A stretch of DNA of 5,696 nt. It comes from Thermoplasmatota archaeon. Lineage in GTDB: Archaea; Thermoplasmatota; E2; DHVEG-1. The stretch is taken from assembly GCA_030615845.1 (NCBI GenBank), contig JAUWYM010000068.1:1-5696 (forward strand), written 5' to 3'. The first letter of the stretch is position 1; each line of letters begins with the position of its first letter. A program made the position numbers and the translations under genes. Under the pieces are notes generated by a model. It made no database searches. It was not told the DNA's origin and saw only the letters and a program-made list of their open reading frames with translations. Positions 1-5,696 of this stretch are shown here, piece by piece.

Positions 1-42
1 TTTTAGAATTGTGGTTTGAGCAGTAAAGCTAAATATTGAAAG

Positions 43-52
43 TATTAATATA
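43..52 (+). promoter_or_regulatory. Candidate TATA box of thiC
   Basis: TATTAATATA lies with its first T 32 nt upstream of the thiC ATG. The same distance is seen for the much better TATA box of the presenilin-like gene at 2390-2397. If used, transcription would begin at or a few nt before the ATG. The region is AT-rich throughout, and an alternative TAAATATT occurs at 30-37, so the assignment is tentative. Confidence 0.3.
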
Positions 53-74
53 GTAAATTGATTAGGTCCTTAGA

Positions 75-1415
75 ATGACACAAATCTCTGAAGCGAAACA
101 AGGGAAAATAACAAAGCAAATGAAAGATGTTGCTAAAAACGAAAACATCGATGTAGAAATAATTAGAAGAAGAGTTGCTTCAGGTAAAATTGTTATTCCT
201 TTCAATTCGATTCATTCTCCGAAATCATTAGGTATTGGGAAAGGACTGCGAGTGAAGGTAAATGCAAACATTGGGACTTCTAGAGAACATTGTGATATTA
301 AAGAGGAAGTTGAGAAGGCAAAGGTTTCAATGGATGCAGGTGCCCATGCAGTTATGGATCTTTCAACAGGTGGAGATCTTGATAAAATCCGCACCTCTCT
401 TCTTAAAACAGTAGATGTTTCCTTTGGAACGGTTCCTATATACCAAGCAGGAATTGAGGCAATCGAGAAACGAGGTTCTATTGTTGATATGACAGAGGAT
501 GATATGTTTCATTCGGTAGAGAATCATGCAAGACAAGGAGTTGATTTTGCTGTTGTGCATGTCGGTATTACAAAAGAAAGTGTAAGAAGACTGCAAAGAC
601 AAAAACGACTGATCCCTATGGTTTCTCGTGGCGGAGCGTTTCATATGGCATGGATTTTGCATAATGAACAGGAGAATCCGTTGTATAAAAACTTTGATTA
701 TTTGCTGGAGATTGCAAAAGAGTATGATCTTACCCTTTCGCTAGGGGATGGCATGCGATCTGGAGCGGTCTATGACTCCAATGATAGAGCAAAATTCCAA
801 GAGTTGCTTATAATTGGAGAGCTTGTTGAAAAAGCTCGGGAAAAAGGTGTGCAGACCATGGTTGAGGGACCTGGACATATGCCTCTGAATGATATTCAGT
901 CTAACATTGAGGTGATGAAAAAAGTGACACGGGAGGCTCCCTATTTTGTCCTTGGTCCTCTGGTTACTGATATTGCTCCAGGGTATGATCATTTTGTCGG
1001 TGGAATCGGTGGAGCTCTTGCAGGTTTTTGTGGTGCTGATTTCCTCTGCTATGTAACACCTGCAGAACATCTGTCCCTTCCAGATAAAAATGATGTAAGA
1101 GAAGGCGTTATTGCCACAAGAATTGCTGCACATGCTGCCGATCTTGCGAGAGGCATAGATAGAGATGTTGATTTTAATTTTAGTAAAGCTCGTGAGGATT
1201 TAAACTGGGATGAAATGTTTGCTCTCTGTATCGATCCAAAAAAAGCAAAAGAGTATAGGGAGAAACGATTGCCGTTAGAGGATACAAATGCTTGTTCTAT
1301 GTGTGGAAAACTCTGTGCCATCGAGATGGTAAAAAAATATTTGAAGGAAGAGGTAAAAACTTTAAAAAAACTACTCAGCTATATAAACAACTTTTTTGAT
1401 TACACACTAATATGA
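75..1415 (+). CDS. thiC: Phosphomethylpyrimidine synthase ThiC, short form
   Basis: This is a radical-SAM enzyme of cytoplasmic thiamine synthesis that rearranges aminoimidazole ribotide into HMP phosphate. The 446 residues cover the whole short-form family without the long N-terminal extension of many bacterial ThiC proteins. Visible hallmarks are VNANIGTS (62-69), MDLSTGGD (94-101), SRGGAFH (184-190), LSLGDG (221-226), EGPGHMP (264-270), TDIAPGYDH (298-306) and TPAEHLSLP (328-336). H268 and H332 are 64 residues apart and match the active-site metal ligands of the family. The C-terminal cluster motif is C407-x2-C410-x3-C414, for the [4Fe-4S] that binds SAM. An oddity is RSG at 228-230 where the family usually has RPG. 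About 22 residues follow the usual end of the fold. The ATG is preceded by a weak AGGT (64-67), and the N-terminus matches the family start. The stop overlaps the next gene by ATGA. Confidence 0.97.
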   Translation: MTQISEAKQGKITKQMKDVAKNENIDVEIIRRRVASGKIVIPFNSIHSPKSLGIGKGLRVKVNANIGTSREHCDIKEEVEKAKVSMDAGAHAVMDLSTGGDLDKIRTSLLKTVDVSFGTVPIYQAGIEAIEKRGSIVDMTEDDMFHSVENHARQGVDFAVVHVGITKESVRRLQRQKRLIPMVSRGGAFHMAWILHNEQENPLYKNFDYLLEIAKEYDLTLSLGDGMRSGAVYDSNDRAKFQELLIIGELVEKAREKGVQTMVEGPGHMPLNDIQSNIEVMKKVTREAPYFVLGPLVTDIAPGYDHFVGGIGGALAGFCGADFLCYVTPAEHLSLPDKNDVREGVIATRIAAHAADLARGIDRDVDFNFSKAREDLNWDEMFALCIDPKKAKEYREKRLPLEDTNACSMCGKLCAIEMVKKYLKEEVKTLKKLLSYINNFFDYTLI

Positions 1416-2371
1416 TCGATCTTTATCTTGCATTGCCAGCATTTATCGTTGGAGTTGTTTTTATATACAAGGGTTCAGATATCCTTGTTGATGGGACAGC
1501 AAAGACTGCAGTACGGCTAGGTATTTCTACGTTAATTATTTCAGTGATACTGATTGGATTTGGAACGTCTGCACCGGAGTTTGCAATCTCTGTAGGAGCA
1601 GCTGTTCAAAACCAAGCAGGGATCTCACTCGGGAACATTATTGGTTCATGTGTTGCAAATCTGTTGCTTGTGTTAGGGATAGGCGCAATTATTAGGCCCT
1701 TATCCGTGAAAAAGGGCATAGTTAAAAGAGAAATGCCAATTGTGCTAGGTGCCACAATTATGCTTTTGCTTGTATCATTTTTTGGGCTGTTGGATGCTAA
1801 TCATTTTGTTGGGGGAATTATTTTCCTTGTCTCATTTGCGGCATTTGTTGTTTATTTCATTCGATGTGCTCAAAAAGAACGGAATAAGAGAGAGAAGTAT
1901 GATAACAGTGCAATCCGAAAAAACATCTTATTTATTATTCTTGGAATAATCGGAGTTGTTGCTGGAGCATTGCTTCTCATTGAATCAGCAGTCACAATTG
2001 CTGGGTTTCTTGGGATTTCACCATTTATTATTGCAGTATCAATGGTTGCAATTGGTACTTCTCTACCGGAACTCGTTGTTTCTGCGACGGCATCCTATAA
2101 AGATGAGTCTGATATTGCTGTCGGTAATGTTCTTGGATCTAATGTTTTTAATATTTTATTGATACTTGGATTTGCAGCTCTTTTTATACCGCTAAAAGCA
2201 AATATCTTAGAATCAATCGTCCATTTATGGATTCTTCTAGCTGTTACTCTGGTGATGTTTCTAATACTATACACAGGTCATTCGATTTCTAGAAAGGAAG
2301 GAGTGTTTATGTTATCACTATACTCGGTTTTTATTTGGTATACTTTCTTTGGGTACTCTTTGTTTTTTTAG
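1412..2371 (+). CDS. CaCA-family calcium/sodium-type antiporter
   Basis: This integral membrane exchanger of the Ca2+:cation antiporter superfamily (YrbG/NCX_Mj type) probably exports Ca2+ or a related cation in exchange for Na+ or H+. The 319 residues form about ten hydrophobic helices in two inverted halves, separated by a charged loop at 152-170. The two alpha repeats are plain: GTSAPE (51-56) with GNIIGSCVAN (74-83), and GTSLPE (215-220) with GNVLGSNVFN (238-247). E56 and E220 are the expected ion-binding glutamates. At the other two ligand positions of NCX_Mj (N81, D240) this protein appears to have C80 and N244, so ion specificity cannot be stated. The start is the ATG in the ATGA overlap with thiC. 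It places the first helix exactly where the family begins, and no Shine-Dalgarno is seen, which suggests translation coupled to thiC. Confidence 0.93.
   Translation: MIDLYLALPAFIVGVVFIYKGSDILVDGTAKTAVRLGISTLIISVILIGFGTSAPEFAISVGAAVQNQAGISLGNIIGSCVANLLLVLGIGAIIRPLSVKKGIVKREMPIVLGATIMLLLVSFFGLLDANHFVGGIIFLVSFAAFVVYFIRCAQKERNKREKYDNSAIRKNILFIILGIIGVVAGALLLIESAVTIAGFLGISPFIIAVSMVAIGTSLPELVVSATASYKDESDIAVGNVLGSNVFNILLILGFAALFIPLKANILESIVHLWILLAVTLVMFLILYTGHSISRKEGVFMLSLYSVFIWYTFFGYSLFF
2363..2369 (+). terminator. Candidate oligo-T terminator of the thiC-antiporter unit
   Basis: A run of seven T ends at the first base of the antiporter stop codon, in a locally T-rich stretch (about 2340-2370). Archaeal termination commonly uses coding-strand T tracts without a hairpin. 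A new promoter lies immediately downstream, which fits a transcription-unit boundary here. The run also encodes Phe residues at the protein C-terminus, so it may simply be coding. Confidence 0.25.
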
Positions 2372-2389
2372 GAAGAAAAAATCAAACTC

Positions 2390-2397
2390 TATAAATA
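2390..2397 (+). promoter_or_regulatory. TATA box for the presenilin-like gene (leaderless promoter)
   Basis: TATAAATA sits in the 50-nt intergenic gap, preceded by an A/G-rich stretch (2371-2380) that may include a BRE-like element. Its centre is about 28 nt before the ATG at 2422. With the usual archaeal TATA-to-start distance of about 25-27 nt, transcription would start within a few bases of the ATG. No Shine-Dalgarno is present at a usable distance, since the nearest AGGA ends 21 nt before the ATG. This agrees with leaderless translation. Confidence 0.6.
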
Positions 2398-2421
2398 GGA
2401 AAATAGTATTCGTAAGAAACA

Positions 2422-3357
2422 ATGGAGAGAAAAAAGTTCTCGTATAAAAAAGATCTTTTTCCTGTTTTTTTAATGGGTTGCCTCTTCGTTCTTATTCATG
2501 GCCTTGCGTTGCTCGTTACTGGACCTTTTGAAGCTGCAGGGATGCAAGCATTTGAAGATCCAGGTGATCCGATGAATCTCGTGGTTTTCTTTGTCATCAT
2601 AATCGCGATGACTGTAGCAATACTACTTATTGCAAAGTATTGGAAGAAACAGTTAATTCAGTTCATTATTTTAGGTGCTGTTGGTTATACTTCTTTTTAC
2701 GTGTTTTTGCCACTTCTTGCTCTTGTTTTTCCTGGTTGGTGGCCATTGATTCTTTCGATTGCTTTTGCAGTAATTCTTACAATAACTCTGTTTAAATATC
2801 CTGAATGGTATGTCATAGACGTTTGTGGCATTATTGTTGGAGCTGGTGCTATTGCAATATTTGGGATCTCTCTTGATATTTTTTTAGTACTGATTTTGCT
2901 TATAGTACTTGCTATCTATGACGCAATATCCGTGTATAAGACCAAACATATGATCGATCTTGCAGATACCGTTATGGATCTTAAACTCCCAGTCTTGTTG
3001 GTGATACCAAAGATAAGAAAGTATTCTCTGTTAAAAGAGACAAAGAGTTTGAAAGAAAAATTAAAAGATGATGAAGAACGAGATGCTTTTTTCATGGGTC
3101 TGGGAGACATTGTGATGCCGGGGATTTTAGTTGTTTCTGCATATCATTATGCAATAAGTAATAATTTAGCTGGTTTTCCAATTGCAGCAGGCGTGATAAT
3201 TGGTACTCTTGCTGGATTTATTGTGCTTATGGCGTTTGTTATAAAAGGAAAACCTCAAGCAGGACTTCCATGTCTTTGCGGCGGTGCTATTCTTGGGTAT
3301 CTACTATCAAGTTATGTATGGTTTGGAGAGATAGTTGGATTAAATCTTTCCTTTTAG
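2422..3357 (+). CDS. Presenilin/SPP-like intramembrane aspartyl protease (archaeal A22 family)
   Basis: This polytopic protease probably cleaves transmembrane segments of other proteins inside the bilayer. It is 311 residues long with about nine hydrophobic segments (roughly 13-33, 52-72, 79-102, 105-124, 129-150, 152-170, 223-246, 250-274, 281-300), as in the archaeal presenilin homologue PSH. The two catalytic motifs are Y166-D167 in helix 6 and G226-L-G-D229 in helix 7. A hydrophilic lysine-rich loop (about 171-222) lies between them, where such proteases have their long loop. The PAL motif of helix 9 reads P283-C284-L285. The start is supported by the TATA box at 2390-2397 and the missing Shine-Dalgarno. 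The gene ends one base from the convergent rhomboid gene. Catalytic residues are intact, so it should be active; the substrate is unknown. Confidence 0.92.
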   Translation: MERKKFSYKKDLFPVFLMGCLFVLIHGLALLVTGPFEAAGMQAFEDPGDPMNLVVFFVIIIAMTVAILLIAKYWKKQLIQFIILGAVGYTSFYVFLPLLALVFPGWWPLILSIAFAVILTITLFKYPEWYVIDVCGIIVGAGAIAIFGISLDIFLVLILLIVLAIYDAISVYKTKHMIDLADTVMDLKLPVLLVIPKIRKYSLLKETKSLKEKLKDDEERDAFFMGLGDIVMPGILVVSAYHYAISNNLAGFPIAAGVIIGTLAGFIVLMAFVIKGKPQAGLPCLCGGAILGYLLSSYVWFGEIVGLNLSF

Positions 3358-3358
3358 A

Positions 3359-4333
3359 CTAATATTCCATTCGAATATGATCGTCTTCACACCATATTTT
3401 TCTGTTGAAATGATTCAATGGTTTGCCACATATAGGACATGTTGTTTTTTCAAGGAAATGCTCAAGCCAAATGTCTCGCACCTGCAGTACTGTCTCGTTT
3501 TCTATGCGGTTTAACATCTCTTTAAGCTCAGGAGTTATAGCAAGTTTTCTTAGATCTGAAAAATTAATTTTTTTCTTCTTTGGAACCTGCGATGGATCAG
3601 AATAGACAGCTGTTGCAGCGTATTGCTTTGTTTTTTCACCCTGCTTTCCGATGATGATTGTTGCAAGGACAACTCCACTAAGAAGTCCGCCTAAATGAGC
3701 GAAATGGGCGGTATTGGATTGAATTCCTGATTGTGTTTCCCACCAGACAATGATTGTTTCCATCGCTGCAAAGATAAGTGCTGCATAGATGACTTTGATA
3801 CGACGAAACACCATGATTATCCCAAGTGGAATAGGCATAACAACCTCATCTCGTGGATATGAATAGGCAAACGCCCCTAGAATTCCAAAAATAGCACCAG
3901 AAGCTCCAATCAGTATAGTTGAAGGGGGCGATGTAGGATCAAGAAGGCTTAATATAGAATGAGTAAGTGCACCGCAAACACCGGTGATAAGATAAATGAC
4001 TAATAAGTTCTTCCATCCGATTCGTTGTTCAAATGCCATCCCCATAAAGAGAAATACTATCATGTTTCCTAAAATATGAGCAAAACCACCATGAAGAAAC
4101 ATGGAGGTAAACAAGGTGTAAAGTTGAGGGAGATACTCAAGCGAAAGATACATTGGTCGAAAACCTAGCTCGTAGATTACACGAGGATCTATAATTGTTA
4201 TAACAAAAATAATAAAATTTGCAATAAGTAACGCATATGTCATCATAAATTTTTTATAATATGCAAAGACGATTGCTCCAATTATTATACAAATACAGAT
4301 AAGTGAAAGCATACTTGGAATTACTATGTCCAT
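3359..4333 (-). CDS. Rhomboid-family intramembrane serine protease with C-terminal zinc ribbon
   Basis: This membrane protease has a Ser-His dyad that cuts transmembrane helices of client proteins. The 324 residues include an extra N-terminal helix (about 5-26), then the rhomboid core. The core shows H81-GGFA-H86-ILG-N90 (oxyanion/hydrogen-bonding histidine and asparagine), G143-A-S145-G (nucleophile S145) and H210-FA-H213-LGG (catalytic H213). After the last helix (about 208-229) comes a hydrophilic tail of some 95 residues, probably cytosolic. It has a lysine-rich patch (252-255), an amphipathic stretch and a terminal C299-x2-C302, H308, C315, H319 set that looks like a zinc ribbon. The ATG lies inside the end of the PLD gene (10-nt overlap) and has its own GGAG nine bases upstream, so the two are co-transcribed and probably translationally coupled. 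All catalytic residues are present. Substrates and the role of the zinc ribbon are unknown. Confidence 0.94.
   Translation of the reverse strand: MDIVIPSMLSLICICIIIGAIVFAYYKKFMMTYALLIANFIIFVITIIDPRVIYELGFRPMYLSLEYLPQLYTLFTSMFLHGGFAHILGNMIVFLFMGMAFEQRIGWKNLLVIYLITGVCGALTHSILSLLDPTSPPSTILIGASGAIFGILGAFAYSYPRDEVVMPIPLGIIMVFRRIKVIYAALIFAAMETIIVWWETQSGIQSNTAHFAHLGGLLSGVVLATIIIGKQGEKTKQYAATAVYSDPSQVPKKKKINFSDLRKLAITPELKEMLNRIENETVLQVRDIWLEHFLEKTTCPICGKPLNHFNRKIWCEDDHIRMEY
3362..3378. repeat. Short inverted repeat at the convergent gene junction
   Basis: ATATTC (3362-3367) and GAATAT (3373-3378) are perfect complements around a 5-nt loop. They lie over the last codons of the rhomboid gene and just past the presenilin-like stop. 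A six-pair, AT-rich stem is weak, and no T tract follows it in either direction, so a terminator role is unproven. Confidence 0.25.
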
Positions 4334-5547
4334 TTTCTTTTTCTCCAGTCACGTCCGACAAGTGCAAGCGTCATACCATATATTATGACAATAAATGATG
4401 GGTTTTTATATTCTGCCAAAAAATCTTCAAAAGAAGAAACTGGTTCTTTTTCATCCATTGGGCCAAGACTCCAGTCATAGAAAAATACTTCTGCATAATA
4501 CAAGGCAATTTCTTCGTTTTCAATAATTATCCCTGCTTCACGATTCTTTGTGACCGAGTTCTCATTCCAGTTGATACATGAGATGAGAACAGATGTGTTA
4601 TCAACAATCATTCCCTTGTTGTGCATGTTGGCAAAATATGACCAATTTGTATAATGAAACTTTACTTGGATACCATATTCTTCGAGATATTTTTTTGTCT
4701 CATTTTGTTTTATATTGGTTGGTTCAAAACGTGGATTGTAATTCAAAATAATTTTGATATCAACACCATTTTTTGATTTATTGACAAGTCTTTGTACAAG
4801 CGGACTGATCCTATCTTTCCAATCTTTGTATATATACAGCTGTTCTATTAGTATGCTTGTTTCTGCTGAATTGATGAGATCAATTATTGCTTGTTGACTT
4901 GTATCTGGAGAAAAGACAGGGGTTGCAGAGAAATTTCCAACGATTGTTTTGGAGATAAATTGTGGGTTATATGATCCTGTATAAACCGTGTCGCTGGGGT
5001 AGAAATCAGGTGGGATAAAAAGATCCACATCATAAGAGGAGTAACTGTCACATCTCAATGGATTCCAATCATCAAAAAAAACCTGTAAAAAATATGCTGC
5101 AACATCTCTGTTTCGTACTACAATCCCCCATTCTCTGTTTCCAAACGTTGGATCTATTGGGATACCTGTTTTTGCCCAGTTGCAGCTTTCAACAATCACA
5201 GTATAGTTATCAATTACAAGATATTTTCCATGATCAAACCGGTATCTATCATAGACATCGTTGTCTGGATCATTTACTATGAATCGGATCGATCCACCAT
5301 TATTTACAAGTCTATTGAGAATGAATTTTTCTCGATCATCAATACCACCTACCGGTGCACCCTCAAGAAAAATGTTTACAGAAACACCTCTTTTAAGTGC
5401 TGCAACAAGTTCATCACAGAGAAAAGGGTTGGTGAATTCATAGATATTAAAATAAATAGAATCTGTTGCATTTCTGAGTTCACCAACAATTGTTTCAAAG
5501 CTACAATCAGGAGAAACAAATGTTTTAATTTCTCCTGTACAAGACAT
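4324..5547 (-). CDS. Phospholipase D-fold (HKD) protein with C-terminal membrane anchor
   Basis: This is a two-domain PLD-superfamily protein and a probable phosphodiesterase. The substrate could be phospholipid or nucleic acid and cannot be told from sequence. Both HxKxxxxD motifs are intact, H106-G-K108 to D113 and H309-N-K311 to D316. Each is followed by an N-W step (N123-W, N326-W) and a further NRE motif (137-139, 335-337), showing that the halves are duplicated domains (about 5-165 and 205-362). A hydrophobic helix (about 383-397) and a basic tail, RDWRKRK (399-405), end the protein. No signal peptide is visible. The start is supported by an in-frame stop nine codons upstream (5572-5574) and a TATA box 26 nt before the ATG. 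The positive-inside rule would put the catalytic domains outside the cell, which is hard to reconcile with the missing export signal. It overlaps the rhomboid gene by 10 nt. Confidence 0.88.
   Translation of the reverse strand: MSCTGEIKTFVSPDCSFETIVGELRNATDSIYFNIYEFTNPFLCDELVAALKRGVSVNIFLEGAPVGGIDDREKFILNRLVNNGGSIRFIVNDPDNDVYDRYRFDHGKYLVIDNYTVIVESCNWAKTGIPIDPTFGNREWGIVVRNRDVAAYFLQVFFDDWNPLRCDSYSSYDVDLFIPPDFYPSDTVYTGSYNPQFISKTIVGNFSATPVFSPDTSQQAIIDLINSAETSILIEQLYIYKDWKDRISPLVQRLVNKSKNGVDIKIILNYNPRFEPTNIKQNETKKYLEEYGIQVKFHYTNWSYFANMHNKGMIVDNTSVLISCINWNENSVTKNREAGIIIENEEIALYYAEVFFYDWSLGPMDEKEPVSSFEDFLAEYKNPSFIVIIYGMTLALVGRDWRKRKWT
4343..4346 (-). promoter_or_regulatory. Shine-Dalgarno of the rhomboid gene inside the PLD gene
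   Basis: GGAG on the minus strand is followed by nine bases and then the rhomboid ATG (4333-4331). It lies within the last codons of the PLD gene, which encode its basic C-terminal tail. It fixes the rhomboid start and shows that internal genes of an operon here use a Shine-Dalgarno, whereas the promoter-proximal PLD gene appears leaderless. Confidence 0.6.
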
Positions 5548-5569
5548 CGTTACATCCTGACTTTCAGGG

Positions 5570-5576
5570 TTTTATA
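5570..5576 (-). promoter_or_regulatory. TATA box of the PLD-rhomboid operon (leaderless promoter)
   Basis: Minus-strand TATAAAA is centred 26 nt before the PLD ATG, just after the stop codon of the upstream gene. This is the canonical archaeal TATA-to-start distance, so the first transcribed base should fall on or next to the ATG. Only a weak AGGA precedes the ATG. The PLD-rhomboid pair can therefore be transcribed independently of the gene to its right, although read-through is also possible. Confidence 0.6.
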
Positions 5577-5578
5577 GG

Positions 5579-5696
5579 CTACAAGCCTTGAATAAGTTTA
5601 TCTTTAAACCCCAGCTTCCCAAAAATATCCTTTTGTTCCTTTGTGAGAACAGTGGTTTTATCAATTTTCTCCTCTCCAAAAACAAGAGTAGTTTTC
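5579..5696 (-). CDS. 3' end of an unidentified gene, cut by the window edge
   Basis: An open minus-strand frame enters at the right edge and runs 38 codons to a TAG at 5581-5579. The encoded tail is lysine-rich and mixed in character, ending FGKLGFKDKLIQGL. A stretch reading LTKEQKDIFGKLGF looks like a terminal helix of a soluble protein. I do not recognise the family. Composition (K, E, D, I, L) is that of a real AT-rich coding sequence. The other two minus-strand frames here are interrupted by stops or carry nothing protein-like that I could see. It lies 31 nt upstream of the PLD gene and in the same direction, so it may belong to the same operon. Confidence 0.5.
   Translation of the reverse strand, partial: KTTLVFGEEKIDKTTVLTKEQKDIFGKLGFKDKLIQGL

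Noticed and set aside
1..74. Possible TPP riboswitch upstream of thiC.
   Set aside because: No recognisable THI-box elements (such as CTGAGA) occur in the 74 nt available, and a start near the ATG would leave no room. A riboswitch further upstream, outside the window, cannot be excluded.
741..1133. A 130-codon minus-strand open frame inside thiC.
   Set aside because: It is antisense to strongly conserved ThiC motifs, with a Ser/Cys/His-rich composition unlike real proteins here.
1340..1420. ThiC cluster motif is Cx2Cx3C, one residue shorter than the Cx2Cx4C of E. coli ThiC.
   Set aside because: From memory, short-form ThiC proteins of archaea and anaerobes have this spacing, so it is probably a clade trait and not a defect.
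1749..2162. Short plus-strand frames inside the antiporter gene.
   Set aside because: They are out-of-frame readings of a transmembrane gene. Their hydrophobic content follows from the T-rich codons and no independent start signal was seen.
1410..2961. A 14-nt identical stretch, ATATGATCGATCTT, at 1410-1423 and 2948-2961.
   Set aside because: Both copies encode Met-Ile-Asp-Leu in coding sequence, no flanking similarity is seen, and two copies of a short AT-rich word do not make a mobile or regulatory repeat.
5058..5577. Plus-strand open frames opposite the PLD gene (up to about 115 codons).
   Set aside because: They are antisense shadows of a gene with intact HKD motifs. They are rich in Cys, Ile and Asn with no recognisable domain and no promoter.

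Overview
The window is AT-rich and looks like an archaeal chromosome segment, probably euryarchaeal. The lineage is not fixed by the sequence; a Thermoplasmatota-like organism is only a guess. The grounds are an archaeal-type nine-helix presenilin/SPP homologue, a short-form ThiC, a rhomboid with a zinc-ribbon tail, and TATA-box promoters placed so close to start codons that the transcripts should be leaderless or nearly so.

Layout. On the + strand, thiC (75-1415, HMP-phosphate synthase for thiamine) overlaps by ATGA a CaCA-family cation/Ca2+ antiporter (1412-2371). A 50-nt gap carrying a good TATA box follows, then a presenilin-like intramembrane aspartyl protease (2422-3357). On the - strand, read from the right edge, there is the 3' end of an unidentified gene (5579-5696). 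Next come a two-domain HKD phospholipase-D-fold protein with a C-terminal membrane anchor (4324-5547) and a rhomboid serine protease with a C-terminal zinc ribbon (3359-4333), which overlap by 10 nt. The presenilin and rhomboid genes meet tail to tail with one base between their stop codons.

How it may fit together. ThiC is biosynthetic and has no evident functional link to the antiporter it is translationally coupled to. The other three complete genes form a membrane-protein-processing neighbourhood: two unrelated intramembrane proteases (aspartyl and serine) and a membrane-anchored PLD protein co-transcribed with the rhomboid. The PLD C-terminus (hydrophobic helix, then a basic cluster) has the architecture of a processable anchor, so the PLD protein is a candidate substrate of its rhomboid neighbour. 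That is inference. No RNA genes, CRISPR, mobile elements or riboswitch were seen. All annotated genes appear intact apart from the one cut by the right edge.
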